Shown: positions 1 through 11,994 of the stretch, piece after piece
Numbering within the stretch: the stretch's first letter is position 1
Layout: each line of letters starts with the position of its first letter
Source: Hemerocallis citrina
Lineage: Eukaryota; Streptophyta; Magnoliopsida; Asparagales; Asphodelaceae
DNA: 64,000 bases
NCBI GenBank assembly: GCA_017893485.1
Contig: CM030367.1
Coordinates: 141,935,089-141,999,088, forward strand
Direction of reading: 5' to 3'
The notes under the pieces: generated by a model
Told to the model about the DNA's origin: nothing
What the model saw: only the letters and a program-made list of their open reading frames with translations
Database searches by the model: none
Position numbers and translations under genes: made by a program

Positions 1-2
1 AG

Positions 3-620
3 GTGAACCTCAAAAGGATTCAGGCCATACTGGACATGGCCCCTTCAAGAAATATCAAAGAAGTCTAACAGCTCACGGATCGACTAGCGGCCATTGGCTG
101 TTTCCTCTCCAAGTCCGGAGAAAAGTCGCTCCCATTCTTCGAAGCCCTCCAGGGGGTGAAAAGCTTTGAGTGGGGAGGTCCTCAATAGTAGGCTTTTGAT
201 CAGCTGAAGTCCTACCTAGTCAATCCCCCACTCCTTTGCAAACCAAAGCCGGATAAGTCCATCTTTCTCTATTTGGCTGCTTTAGAACACGTGCTCAGCG
301 CCGTACTAGTTAAGGAGGAAGATGGGGTCCAGAAGCCCGTCTATTATGTCAGCAAAGTCCTGCATGACACTGAAATTCAATACACCAGGATGGATAAGGT
401 CGCATGCATTGGTGATGGCCGCTGAAAAACTCCGACCATACTTTCAAGCCCACTGCATCCAAGTCCTTACAGATCAGCCTATCAAGATGGTCCTAAAAAA
501 ACCAGAGAACTTGAGCTGCTTGATTAAGTGGTCAATCGAGCTGAGCTAGCATCACATCAGCTACCAACCTAGGACCGCCATCAAAGGGCAAAGTCCTCGC
601 AAAATTCATCATAGAATGTA
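3..620 (+). pseudogene. Tat-lineage gypsy pol: RT C-terminus and first RNase H (broken)
   Basis: Frame 3 from the window edge reads as the end of a Ty3/gypsy reverse transcriptase (thumb/connection) followed by the usual RNase H. Visible motifs are the thumb signature IQAILDMAPSRNIKEV near 25-65 and the RNase H stretch FLYLAALEHVLSAVLVKE with PVYYVSKVLHD near 265-360. The catalytic RT core lies outside the window. In-frame stops at 66-68 (TAA) and 188-190 (TAG), with more after 420, show it is dead. The presence of a second, different RNase H immediately downstream places the element in the Tat lineage rather than Tekay or Athila. The first codons are cut off by the window boundary. Confidence 0.85.
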
Positions 621-639
621 CCATTCCTGAAGCGTCTGA

Positions 640-1126
640 ACTCCAAGTGGACAAACCATCTTGGGAGATCTATGTCGATGGATCATCTTGCAAGGGTGGA
701 AGTGGAGCTGGCATCCTACTCAGGGGCCCCGATGACTTCGTCCTTCAGTATTCCCTACATCTCAATTTTCATGTCTCTAACAACGAGGCGGAATACGAAG
801 CGATGATCGTCAGGCTCGTGCTGGCCCACAAGGTGAGGACGAGACGAGTTAGGGCCTTCATTGACTCTCAGCTCATGGTCAATCAGATTTTTGGGGGTTA
901 TGAATCTCGTGATGCTCGGATGATCCAATACTTGGTACGCGTCAGACAACTCTTAACAGTCTTCGAGGGCGCCATTATCGAGTGCATTCCGAGGGAACAA
1001 AATGGCCAGGCCGATGCCTTGTCCAAGCTCGCCTTGTCATCCTTCGAGGGCCTAGACCACACTGCCCTCGTCGAGATCCTCCTCAAGCCTAGCATCGAGA
1101 ACCTGAGGTCCTTTGCCTCAACCTAG
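640..1126 (+). pseudogene. Second (archaeal-like) RNase H of a Tat-lineage gypsy element
   Basis: An open stretch of about 160 codons encodes an RNase H fold: WEIYVDGSSCKGGSGAG (first catalytic Asp), NNEAEYEAMI (catalytic Glu), FIDSQLMVNQI (second Asp) and QNGQADALSKLA (final Asp). This extra RNase H between the standard RNase H and integrase is established as a hallmark of the Tat/Ogre/Retand lineage. It has no start codon of its own because it is part of the polyprotein. This piece is intact although neighbouring pol segments carry stops. Confidence 0.88.
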
Positions 1127-1139
1127 ACATTTAAGCGGA

Positions 1140-2411
1140 TACTTCGATGGATCCCGACCGAATGTTCTTGACAGATGATGAACTCCCACTAGACCCCGCC
1201 GAAGCCAGGAATATAAGAATTTGATCAGAACGATTCACATTGATCGACAATGTACTCTTCAAGTGCTCATACACTAAGGTGGACGGGAGACCATATCTCC
1301 AATGTCTGAGTCCCGATGAAGCCAAGTATGCGTTGGAAGAACTGCAATATGGAATTGGGGGTTTCCATATGGGTAGCAGGTTGCTCATAAGGAAAGTGCT
1401 CAACCACAGGTACAATTGGCCGACTATACTGCAAGACGCCCATGATCTTATGGAAAAATGCAGCCTCTGCCAAAGATTCTCTTCGATCAGGTGCATGCCA
1501 TAAGCTAAACTCAAGTCAATTGCGTGTTTGGCCCCCTTTGCCATGTGGGGGATGGATCTAGTTGGCCCATTCTTGAAGGCTACGGGCCAGATGCGATTCC
1601 TCATTGTGGCCATCGACTACTTCACTAAGTGGATCAAGGCAGAACCCTTGGCCACAATCACTGAACATCAAGCCCAGCATTTTTTTTGGAAACACATCAT
1701 TTTTCAATTCGGGATCCCTCTTGTGCTCATCACCGATAACGGAACTTAATTCACTAGAAAAAAATTCTAAAAGTTCTGCATAAACCTTGGGGTACAGCAG
1801 CGGTTATCATCAATATTCCATCTCCAGTCAAACGACCAAGCTGAAAATGCCAACCGCCAAATTCTTGAAGGTCTCAAAAAATTGTTGGACAAATCTCCCA
1901 AGGGATTGTGGGTCGATGAATTACGTGACCTTTGGTCGTATCGAACAATTAAGAGGATCCCCACGGGCGAGTCCCCATTCAACCCGACATATGGGACAAA
2001 GGCTATCATCCCCCTCGAAATCGGGTTCCCTTTGCCTAGGATCATGGGCTTCAACGAGGAATCGAATACAAGCGATCTTAGGGCCAACTTGGACCTAATC
2101 AATGAAATCCGTGAAAAATTGACCATCAGAATAAATATCTATCAGCAGTGGATTGAAAGGTTCTACAATAAGAAGGTCCATTCGTCCGACATCAAGGAGG
2201 TTGATCTCATGCTCAAGAAGCTCGATATTTTCGACCCCATCAAGAAAGGCAAATTAGCGCAGAACTAGGAGGGCACGCATCAGGTCTCACTAGTGGTACA
2301 TCCAGGCACGTCACGACTTGAAGACCTTGGGGGGGGGGGCAGGAAAGTCAAGACACACTGGAACGTCGAGCACCTTATCAAGTTCCACAAGGCACCACAA
2401 AGGCTGACATA
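1140..2411 (+). pseudogene. Tat-lineage gypsy integrase (broken)
   Basis: Downstream of the second RNase H the same polyprotein continues as integrase. The zinc-binding segment survives only partly: HMGSR and CSLCQRF are present near 1365-1480, but the usual first His of the HHCC set reads Tyr. The core domain has GMDLVGPF (first Asp, about 1550), LITDNGT (second Asp, about 1735) and SNDQAENANR (Glu, about 1830), so the DDE triad is recognisable. In-frame stops occur near 1222, 1501 and 1747. A poly-G run at about 2329-2339 likely shifts the frame just before the C-terminal end, which resembles the WN.EHL..FH ending of Tat integrases. No function expected. Confidence 0.85.
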
Positions 2412-2769
2412 GTCGTCAGTGATGATAGCAGGCGCTACCCAATCTTTGTACCTCCTTTTGTGAAACCCAGCAAATAAAAGCAATGAAGTTGTTTTCTTTG
2501 AGTCAGAATGTCTCACGTTTACTTCTCTAAATGAGGAATTTCCATAATCTCTCACGTCCTCGCTGCTTGGTTTGGAATTCGAGCCATAACAAAAGATTTC
2601 TCAATTTCTCACATCCTCACCGCTCGGCTTGGACTTCGAAACATAACTAGAGATTTTTCACAATCTCTTACGTCTCAATCTCTCATGTCCTCACCGCTCG
2701 GCTTGGACTTCGAGTCATAACGAGAAATTTCTAAATCTCTCACGTCCTCGCCGCTCGGCTTGGACTTCG
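2412..2769 (+). repeat. About 66-bp tandem repeats 3' of Tat pol
   Basis: Several diverged units of the form CTCACGTCCTCACCGCTCGG followed by CTTGGACTTCGAGTCATAAC and AGAGATTTCT recur from about 2505 to 2769. The array is cut at 2769 by an LTR insertion and resumes at 23667-23800 with the same unit. This continuity shows that both flanks belong to one older Tat element. Confidence 0.75.
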
Positions 2770-2917
2770 TGTAACACCCCACAAAATATCCTATAACTAT
2801 TTTGCATTATAATCCGTGCACAGTTTAGAATTGCACGCGATTATGTATTTTCCTAATAATAATTTTTATAAACATATTTTTTATATAAATTCAATTTATC
2901 TTATTTTAAGTATGTAG

Positions 2918-2918
<1 letters not shown>

Positions 2919-2988
<70 letters not shown>

Positions 2989-2991
2989 TTG
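2919..2991. repeat. (TA)n followed by (CA)n microsatellite
   Basis: About 46 bases of alternating TA followed by about 24 bases of CA inside the large gypsy LTR; a shorter CA run recurs near 3015. Simple sequence, no coding value. Confidence 0.95.
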
Positions 2992-5880
2992 ATTTGATCG
3001 CATCGGTTATATATACACACACACACTTGATTTGATCGCATCGGATCATATATGATATACGATCTATAATTGCTTTGAGTGTGAATACGACCGTGTATAT
3101 TTTATAATTCAAATATTTAAATATATATATTGCTATGAATATACATATTAATTTGAATTTTAAATAATCATACAGTGTTTTTCTTTTCGAGTTAGAGTTT
3201 GCTTAACCTAGGGTTAGAGTTCATTGACCTAACCTAGGGTTAGTAATCCTACTTCTAAATGAGAATTGATGAGATCTTGCGTAGAATCTTGATGAGATCC
3301 AATGGCTCTAAACTTGCCAAGTATGTGGTGGAGAAGGAGCATGAGGACATTGCTAGGAAATTTTCTAAAAGCTATGTTGACTCAATCCAAACCCTCGATC
3401 ACACTCACCCTTCACCTCCTCATCTCCACCCTCCATCTCATCCAAGTCAATTTCCGAAAATATTAAAACCCTTCCCTGTAGTGCCCCGAATTTCTAATAT
3501 AATATCTTAAATATACGTGGCACAATTTTCAGTATCTACCTCAATGTAATAGTAAACATAGCCAAAATACAGAATAATTTTTCAACTTTTATTACACTAG
3601 TTCTTTACAAAGTAAAGCAGAAAATTAAACACCTTGAATTACAATTTCTTTTACAACACATTCTTTTACAATTTGCATAAGCCACATTAGTATTCAACTA
3701 CATACATCCAAATCCCAAGCTATAGGTACCTACCTGTAAAACATGAGGCTATAGATAACCCTAACCCCCAAAACTATAGGGGTCAGCTATAACGGTGTGA
3801 GTGACATCAAAAGAAAATACAACATAAGTGAAACATAAAGAATAAAGTCATAAATCAACACATGTCAACAGTAGTAACGAATGAAATATGAAATAATAAT
3901 AAATAAAATATGAAAACAACAAGTGAAACTAGACTAAGTGTTAAGTGTAGGAAAACAGAAAACAAACATGCATAAAACCAAGTCAAGAAACACAAATGTA
4001 GTATGATGACTCTCTAATGCATACTTGTCGGATTCTATGCATTCCATACTATATAGGTCCGGTGCAAGCCCTTATCGTTCTCCACTGTATTGGGTTAGAT
4101 CCCTCGTCATGCAACTTGTCCTACTACGGTGATAGAAATAAGATCCAGATTACTCCGCAAATAGGCCTAACAACCCTCGACGCGCAAGCATCATGTAAGA
4201 ATAGCTCTGACCCCTAGGGAGAATCACCTCCCTGACGTGTACCCCACGAATAGGCCCGCCGACCCTCGACGTGCAGATACACTAGTACATCCCGTGAATA
4301 GGCCCGTCGACCCTCGACACCCTAAGCACTTGTATGTTCTGTGAATAGGTCTGCAGATCCTCAACACGCGAACATACCAAATGTCCTCTCGAGACAGAAC
4401 AACACACAGTCCTGGAACGCATCCGTTGGACTAGACCCCTAGAGCATATACTTACGTTTCTCAAGTTCCATTACATCTCCACTAGTGCCTGTCCTTAAGT
4501 TGATTATCATTAATACATAAATTCCCACTCTCTAGAGTTAGTGTATTCTGCGGGACTTAATTTTACAAACAACCCCAAGACCCCAACTGGTCAAAATCCA
4601 TAAAATCTTATCTGCCGGTTCACAGGAATTTCACTCAACTCCTAGAGATTCACAAATCGAATATCAACAAAAAAATCTTTCATTAGAACTCTTAATTTCA
4701 TCATCAAAACGTTTATATCAAGAAACTTCTTTAATCAACAAAAGTTCAAATTCATTCAAACACTCATAAAATTTCCAGAACTGAAATAAAATACTAAATC
4801 CACAAAATAACTAATTTCATATTTTGAAGTTGTAGAAAAAAATCACAAAACATCAATTCATTCGAAAACCGTATATATTTCACTTTATAAAGTCATAGAA
4901 ATACGATTCAAATTCTATTATAATCAAATTATAACTCTCTGTAAAATATATAAATATGTAGTAAAAACATTATCTAAAATAGTAGATCAGTAAACCATAA
5001 GTTTGAAGAAATAACCGTTCAAGAAAAACGAAGAAGAGTTCAACAAAACAGTCAGTAGAACCACTAATAGTCGACTGTCAAAGACAGTTCAAAAGTGGGC
5101 AAAATCCAAAAATCCAGGAACTGCCAGTCGACTAACATTTCATGTGCAATTTCGTGCGGTCGACCGTCAAGTTTGAAAATACACAGCTTTAATATTCGTG
5201 CACATTTTTACTGATACTTCGTTAAATCTTTGTAAAATCATAAATTTGCAAAATAATATTCCTGAGATGATCAAATAAAACTAGTCTAACATACTGGAGT
5301 TTATAAAACTAATCAAAATCTCTTCAAGATCATAAAAGAGCAAATTTTCGTAAAACTCTTCAAAACAGGAAATATAGTATCTAAGTGTGTATATGTGTGG
5401 GTTTACATCAGTTAAAGCATCAAATCCATTAAATATGAGTAGCATAGTGTTTCAATTCAATCCCAGTACCAAAACAAATCAGATTCAATCAAAAACTTCA
5501 TGAAAGTACAAAAGAAAACAACTTCGGCTGTACATCAACAGACCCGAAAGCAACAATCCCCCTTTTCACTTCAAGAATTGATCTTTAGGTTCAAAACTCT
5601 CTTACCAATTGATTAAACACAATCACAACTAGTTATAATAGTTTTTTTCATGATTATAAGCAATTACAACATGTAAATACTCAAGTTTTACTCACCAAAA
5701 TCATCCAACAGATCATATACATGTCTATACACTGTAAAGATTAAATTTTGTTCACTTTTTGCAATAAAATCATACAAACTCAATAGTACATATTCAAATC
5801 AGCAAGATTATGAAAGAAAACAATATACCCATGATTCCTACTAAGTTCTTAACAATTTTAAGTCATCTATATAGAGATTT

Positions 5881-5905
5881 CACTACAAAAGAAAGTAGCT
5901 TTCCC
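5881..5905 (+). repeat. CACTA left terminal inverted repeat
   Basis: Twenty-five bases beginning CACTACAAAAGAAAGTAGCT match the right end in inverse orientation without mismatch. This is the transposase cleavage end. TSD TTT lies immediately outside. Confidence 0.96.
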
Positions 5906-6595
5906 GGCGGTTTTTTCCGTCTATACCGGCATTTTTTTACGCCGGGGAAACATTCACCGGCGTTTACAATAACGCCGGTCCAACTGCCGCCGAAGCGGGC
6001 GTCGCTGAAACGAAGGGTCCTACACCGGCGTTTTTGGTGGACGCCGGTAAATACTAGGACTACACCGGCGGTCATAAAACGCCGGTGTATGTCCATTTCT
6101 GGGTGCCGTGTTTGTGTGCCTATATACATACACCGGCGGTCGTAAACCGCCGGTATTTATCCATTCACCGGCGTAAATAAAAATGCCGGTGTATATCGAA
6201 AGTATACCGGCGGTCATAAAACGCCGGTGTATGTCCGTTTCTGGGTGCCGTGTTTGTGTGCCTATATACATACACCGGCGGTTGTAAACCGCCGGTATTT
6301 ATCCATTCACCGGCGTAAATAAAAACGCCGGTGTATATCGAAAGTATACCGGCGGTCACGAAACGCCGGTGTATGTCCGTTTGTAAGCGCCTGTTTTTCC
6401 CTGTTTACGAACACCGGCGCGACTAAAAACACCGGTGTAGTTATATACGCCGGCGTTTATAAAACGCCGGTATATACCTGTGCCGTTACAGCTGAAAACT
6501 TTCACCGGCGTGCGTTGAAACGCCGGTGTATCATACACTCCAACAATTAAATTATATACACCGCCGTTTTTTAAAACGCCGTTCTGGCTATGCCC
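5906..6595. repeat. CACTA left subterminal repeats
   Basis: About 690 bp packed with paired words such as CACCGGCGTTTAT and AAACGCCGGTGTA in alternating orientation, so each pair can form a short hairpin. A larger unit of about 145 bp (from about 6061, 6205 and 6350) repeats nearly identically. In characterised En/Spm elements the subterminal motifs bind the TNPA protein; the same role here is inferred. Confidence 0.9.
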
Positions 6596-7480
6596 GTTTA
6601 TTTTCGATACTCCGCTTTTCCGTTCGATTTCAATTCACAGTTTCATTTACATAACCTGTAAACTAATTCTCACAACTGATTCGATCAATTTCGTTGCATA
6701 CTACTGCGCAAACCACAGCCAAACACAAGAATAATTAAAGATAATCAAGTTTCACACGTGTCATATCAACGTCCAAATTCATTGATTAATTAACAATGTC
6801 ATAATCTACAAATTAATATAGAGACTAACATCCAAAATATCCAAACAAACCAGTTTGACAAATATCCAAAATATCCCAAATTCAAAGTATGACATAACTC
6901 TTATAAAAAAAACCAGTCTGACATAACAACGGCAAGGAGGAGGACATAAGAACAACAACCATACAGCAAGGAGGACATAAGAACAGCAAGGAGGACCGCA
7001 GATTTATACCCCTCGAGTAGCTTCAGCTCTGATCATCTGCATTTCCTTCATCTTGACGACCACTCTGTGAATAAAAAATAATAGTTTAATTGAACAGTAG
7101 ATCACAATACAGAATATACATATTTTTTGAACTTGCAAAAAGAACTACCTGTGTCTCGAATTATAAGATGAAAGTGCCAACTGCAAATGGAATTGTTAAT
7201 GCTATATACAGAGGTAAAATAATTACATTGCAATGCTAAAAATTTCGTACTTAATTTTGTTTTTAAATATATCTAAAATAACAAAACAAATGAAAATTCA
7301 GTATCTTGAAACCTTTATATTCTCCTCTGATTGGGAATATCAACTATCTAAAACAATAAAACAAATGAAAATTCAGTATCTAAGCATGTCCTTCATGGAT
7401 TGTTCAGACAATCCATGAAACTGTCATCGTGGACGGAAACCAAATATAAGAAAAATAAGAAAAAATAAGATAGGGCTCAT

Positions 7481-7765
7481 ATCAAGTGTATTTTTAGGAA
7501 ACTGTCATCGTGGAAGGAAACCAAATATATATAGAAGCCAGAAATGGAAACAGAAAGAAGAAAGGTAGAGACTTTGGATACACCAGGCTACCATAGCGGC
7601 ATTTTCCTCATCTCTCTCTCATCCTTTATTTCCCTTCAGCACACGAACAGAAAGAGACATCAGCAACCACCTTAAGAGCGACAAGAACAACAATAATAAT
7701 AAATTATTATGAACAAGATGTCTCTATATGGGTTTCCAGTTCTCCACTCGAGCCCACTCTTTCTA
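7481..7765 (+). repeat. Promoter/leader-like module, copy 1 of 4
   Basis: Contains the word series CATCGTGGAAGGAAACCAAA, GATACACCAGGCT, CATAGCGGCATTTTCCTCAT, CTCTCTCTCA, then an AAC-rich leader and ATGAACAAGATGTCTCTATA at 7709. It looks like a core promoter and 5' leader running antisense to the transposase. Related copies lie at about 10.59, 11.32 and 12.0 kb. Confidence 0.6.
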
Positions 7766-7839
7766 ATCACAGCCCAATTAAGAACATAGACCACATCCAC
7801 TAAACAATCCAATCATAGCCCAGTCAAAATTTGCCATCC

Positions 7840-10545
7840 TGGATCTTAATGAAATACGCTTCATTAACAGTGAAAGAAAATGAGGATGCTAGCAGCATAC
7901 TTAGTTTGGAAGTGAACCCATTTTTGTTCAAAAATCATGCCAAAGATGGCAATCAGCTTCATTAACAGTATCTGAAAATGAAAATTTCCATTAACTGAGC
8001 TTATATGTTGCTCTACTAATTCACTGTGCCCAACTAAATCTAAAACCCAATTGTTGTGCGTATCCGGAGGATTTTGGCATACGTACCTATAGCATCCTCA
8101 GTTCACAGTAAACCCGTTTTGCTCAAAAAAACATGCCAAGATCACAATCAGATGCATGAAAATAAGCTTCACTATCAACAAAAGAAGAACTGAGAATGCT
8201 ATGCAGCATACTTAGTTTGGAAGTGAACCCATTTTGTGTTAAACAATAAGGTTACATTGACAGTATCCGAAAATGAAAATTTCTCCATTATCTGAGCTTA
8301 TATGCTGCTCTACTACTTTTTCAGCACCAACTATATTGCAAAACCCAAGTGTGGTGCATATCCGGCCGGAGAATTTTGGCATGCGTACCTATACAATATC
8401 CTCAGTTCACAGTGAACCCATTTTTTGGCATAAAAACATACATGCCAAGAAGACAATCAGGTGCCTGAAATCAGCTTCACTAACAGTTAGTGAAAATGGG
8501 ACCATAGAATAGCTTAAGAAGACCATCAGGTTTGTGAAGTAAGCTTCACTAACAGTGATAGAAACTGGGGATGCTATGCAGCATACTCATTTTGGAAGTG
8601 AACCCATTTTGTGTTAAAAAAACCATGCCAAAGATTGCAATCAGGTTACATTGACAGTGCCCGAAAATGAAAATTTCTCCATTATCTAAGCTTATATGTT
8701 GCTCTACTACTTTTTTAGCCCAACTATATCGCAAAACCCAAGTGTGGTGCATATCCGGCCGGAGAATTTTGGCATACGTACCTATACAATATCCTCAGTT
8801 CACAGTGAACCCATTTTCGGTATAAAAACATACATGCCAAGAAGACAATCAGGTGCTTGAAATGAGCTTCACTAACAGTTAGTGAAAATGGGACCATAAA
8901 ATAGCTTAAGAAGACCATCAGGTTTGTGAAGTAAGCTTCACTAACAGTGATAGAAACTGGGGATGCTATGCAGCATACTCATTTTGGAAGTGAACCCATT
9001 TGGTGTTAAAAAAACCGGTTACATTGACAGTATTTGAAAATGAAAATTTCTCCATCATCTGATGACCACAGTGAACCCATTTTTGGTTTAAAAACATACA
9101 TGCCAAGAAGACAATCAGGTGCTTGAAATGAGCTTCACTAACAGTTAGTGAAAATGGGACCATACAATAGCTTAAGAAGACCATCAGGTTTGTGAAATAA
9201 TCTTCACTAACAGTGAAAGAAATTGGGGATGCTATGCAGCATACTCATTTTGGAAGTGAACCCATTTTGTGTTAAAAAAACCATGCCAAAGATTGCAATC
9301 AGGTTACATTGACAGTGCCCGAAAATGAAAATTTCTTCATTATCTCAGCTTATATGTTGCTCTGCTTCTTTTTTAGCCCAACTATATCGCAAAACCGGCC
9401 GGAGAATTTTGGCATACGTACCTATACAATATCCTCAGTTCACAGTGAACCCATTTTCGGTATAAAAACATACATGCCAAGAAGACAATCAGGTGCTTGA
9501 AATGAGCTTCACTAACAGTTAGTGAAAATGGGACCATAAAATAGCTTAAGAAGACCATCAGGTTTGTGAAGTAAGCTTCACTAACAGTGAAAGAAACTGG
9601 GGATGCTATGCAGCATACTCATTTTGGAAGTGAACCCATTTGGTGTTAAAAAAACCGGTTACATTGACAGTATTTGAAAATGAAAATTTCTCCATCATCT
9701 GATGACCACAGTGAACCCATTTTTGGTTTAAAAATATACATGCCAAGAAGACAATCAGGTGCTTGAAATGAGCTTCACTAACAGTTAGTGAAAATGGGAC
9801 CATACAATAGCTTAAGAAGACCATCAGGTTTGTGAAATAATCTTCACTAACAGTGAAAGAAACTGGGGATGCTATGCAGCATACTCATTTTGGAAGTGAA
9901 CCCATTTTGTGTTAAAAAAACCATGCCAAAGATTGCAATCAGGTTACATTGACAGTGCCCGAAAATGAAAATTTCTTCATTATCTCAGCTTATATGTTGC
10001 TCTACTAATTTTTTAGCCCAACTATATCGCAAAACCCAAGTGTGGTGCATATCCGGCCGGAGAATTTTGGCATACGTACCTATACAATATCCTCAGTTCA
10101 CAGTGAACCCATTTTCGGTATAAAAACATACATGCCAAGAAGACAATCAGGTGCTTGAAATGAGCTTCACTAACAGTTAGTGAAAATGGGACCATAAAAT
10201 AGCTTAAGAAGACCATCAGGATATGTGAAGTAAGCTTCACTAACAGTGATAGAAACTGGGGATGCTATGCAGCATACTCATTTTGGAAGTGAACCCATTT
10301 GGTGTTAAAAAAAACCGGTTACATTGACAGTATTTGAAAATGAAAATTTCTCCATCATCTGATGACCACAGTGAACCCATTTTTGGTTTAAAAACATACA
10401 TGCCAAGAAGACAATCAGGTGCTTGAAATCAGCTTCACTAACAGTTAGTGAAAATGGGACCATACAATAGCTTAAGAAGACCATCTGGTTTGTGAAATAA
10501 GCTTCACTCACAGTGAAAGAAACTGGGGATGCTAGAGAATGAGGA
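7840..10545. repeat. CACTA internal tandem array, about 300-340-bp units
   Basis: Repeated units contain GAAAATGAAAATTTC, TTATATGTTGCTCTACTA, ATATCCGGCCGGAGAATTTT, CAGTTCACAGTGAACCCATT and GATGCTATGCAGCATACTCA. From about 8.5 kb a higher-order period of about 640-660 bp appears; for example AAAAAACCGGTTACATTGAC recurs near 9008, 9648 and 10310. No credible gene is seen; short minus-strand frames within each unit are repeat translations. Confidence 0.9.
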
Positions 10546-10589
10546 TACACCAGGCACCAGCCTATGCACCATCCTCAGTTCATGGAAGA

Positions 10590-10800
10590 AAAATACGAAT
10601 AGGGCTCATAGCAAGTGTAGTTTTAACTGGAATTGTCATCGTGGAAGGAAACCAAATATAGAAGCCAGAAAGAGGAATGGTAGAGAATGAGGATACACCA
10701 GGCTAACATAGCGGCATTTTCCTCATCTCTCTCTCACCCCTTCTTTCCCTTCTCCACTCCAACTCGTCTCTTTCTAATCACAGCCCAATTAAGAACAATT
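10590..10800 (+). repeat. Promoter/leader-like module, copy 2 of 4 (shortened)
   Basis: Shares the stretch from AATAGGGCTCATAGCAAGTG to CTCTCTCTCACCCCTTCTTT with copy 3 almost base for base, but lacks the AAC-rich leader and ATG: the sequence jumps from TTCCCTTC directly to the downstream CTCCACTCCAACTCG segment. Confidence 0.65.
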
Positions 10801-10950
10801 GTTCACAGTCACTGCTAAAGAAACATATATGCTCAGATTATGAAAAATTTATATGCTCAGATTATGGAAATTTTCAGTCACTGTTAAAGAAACTAAGTAG
10901 GCTGCATAGCATCCCCAGTTTCCTTCACTGTTAGTGAAGCTTGTTTGGAA

Positions 10951-11276
10951 AATTGTTCACTCAAACATGCCCCTTGTTTCTGAACTCAAACATGACATTA
11001 ATAAACATCTTTTCTAATAATGGCTACACTTGTGGAAGCTCTCTCTAAGCCTCAATTCTTCAAGGTTTTGTTGCCTACTTCTTTACAGAAGTTGGTACTC
11101 CATTCTCCTCTCTTTAAAGAAGAATAGAGTACCAGCTTCTGTAAAGAAGTAGGCAACAAAACCTTGAAGAATTGAGACTTAGAGAGAGCTTCCACAATTG
11201 TAGCCATTATCAGAAAAGATGTTTATTAATGTGATGTTTGAGTTCAGATACAAGGAGCATGTTTGAGTGAACAATT
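10951..11276. repeat. 326-bp near-perfect inverted repeat (long hairpin)
   Basis: Arms 10951-11106 and 11121-11276 are complementary over about 156 bp with few mismatches and are separated by 14 bp. The outer words are AATTGTTCACTCAAACATG and CATGTTTGAGTGAACAATT. Both arms contain the same short gene start (see 11020). Transcription through the region would give a long fold-back RNA of the kind processed by plant Dicer-like enzymes; that consequence is inference. Confidence 0.93.
11020..11127 (+). pseudogene. B3-domain-like gene start captured in hairpin (left arm)
   Basis: From ATG at 11020 a 35-codon frame begins MATLVEALSKPQFFKVLLPT and ends TAG at 11125-11127, where the hairpin centre begins. 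The KPQFFKVLLP...KL pattern resembles the first strand of plant B3 (REM-type) DNA-binding domains. The right arm carries the mirror copy with ATG at 11207 (minus) and a few substitutions, reading MATIVEALSKSQFF. The upstream leader is also duplicated. Only the 5' leader and first exon part are present, so no functional protein is expected. Family assignment rests on a short motif and could be wrong. Confidence 0.5.
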
Positions 11277-11317
11277 GGGTTTTGAATGGAGATTGTAGTC
11301 ATAGATCAATTCTTGAT

Positions 11318-11640
11318 GGAATAAAAATACGAATAGGGCTCATAGCAAGTGTAGTTTTAACTGGAATTGTCATCGTGGAAGGAAACCAAATATAGAAGCC
11401 AGAAAGAGGAATGGTAGAGAATGAGGATACACCAGGCTAACATAGCGGCATTTTCCTCATCTCTCTCTCACCCCTTCTTTCCCTTCAGCACACGAACACA
11501 TAGAGACATCAGCAACAACAGCAAGAGCGACAAGAACAACAACCATAATAAATTATTATGAACAAGATGTCTCTATATGGGTTTCCAGATCTCCACACCA
11601 ACTCGTCTCTTTCTAATCACAGCCCAATTAAGAACAATTG
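11318..11640 (+). repeat. Promoter/leader-like module, copy 3 of 4
   Basis: Nearly identical to copy 2 over about 165 bp and includes the full AAC-rich leader and ATGAACAAGATGTCTCTATA at 11558. The downstream open frame (88 codons) runs into inverted array sequence, so it is not taken as a gene. Confidence 0.65.
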
Positions 11641-11679
11641 TTCACAGTCACTGTTAAAGAAACATATATGCTCAGATTA

Positions 11680-11880
11680 TGAAAAGTTTTCATTTTCAGA
11701 TACTGTTAAAGAAGCTGATTTCATGCATCTGATTGCAATCTTTGGCATGGTTTTTTTAACACAAAATGGGACTACTTCCAAACTAAGTATGCTGCATAGC
11801 ATCCCCAGTTTCTTTCACTGTTAGTGAAGCTTATTTCACAAACCTGATGGTCTTCTTAAGCTATTGTATGGTCCCATTTT
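11680..11880 (-). repeat. Inverted copy of the CACTA internal array unit
   Basis: This stretch is the reverse complement of the unit at 8.2-10.5 kb: TTTTCAGATACTGTTAAAGA, TTGGCATGGTTTTTTTAACA and GCTGCATAGCATCCCCAGTT all occur inverted there. A smaller inverted piece lies at about 10860-10945. Confidence 0.75.
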
Positions 11881-11994
11881 CACCTCCTCCAAATCAGTAC
11901 AATGTCATCTATACCAGGTTATGTGCCAAAATGGGGTTGGGCATACGATGCAAGGCCGACAAGTATTAGTTGTTTGTGAGTATGCAGTAGGATG

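Noticed and set aside
3190..3250. Telomere-like ACCCTAGGTT/AACCTAGGGTT words
   Set aside because: Only a few imperfect copies with other bases between; not a telomeric (TTTAGGG)n run.
5810..6540. Several overlapping frames of 60-111 codons at the CACTA left end
   Set aside because: They translate the GC-rich subterminal repeats on both strands; no gene-like features.
8549..10550. Repeated 64-81-codon minus-strand frames (MVFLSYCMVPFSLTVSEA...) in the CACTA array
   Set aside because: They recur because the array repeats, have no domain or splice context, and vary by frame-breaking changes between units.
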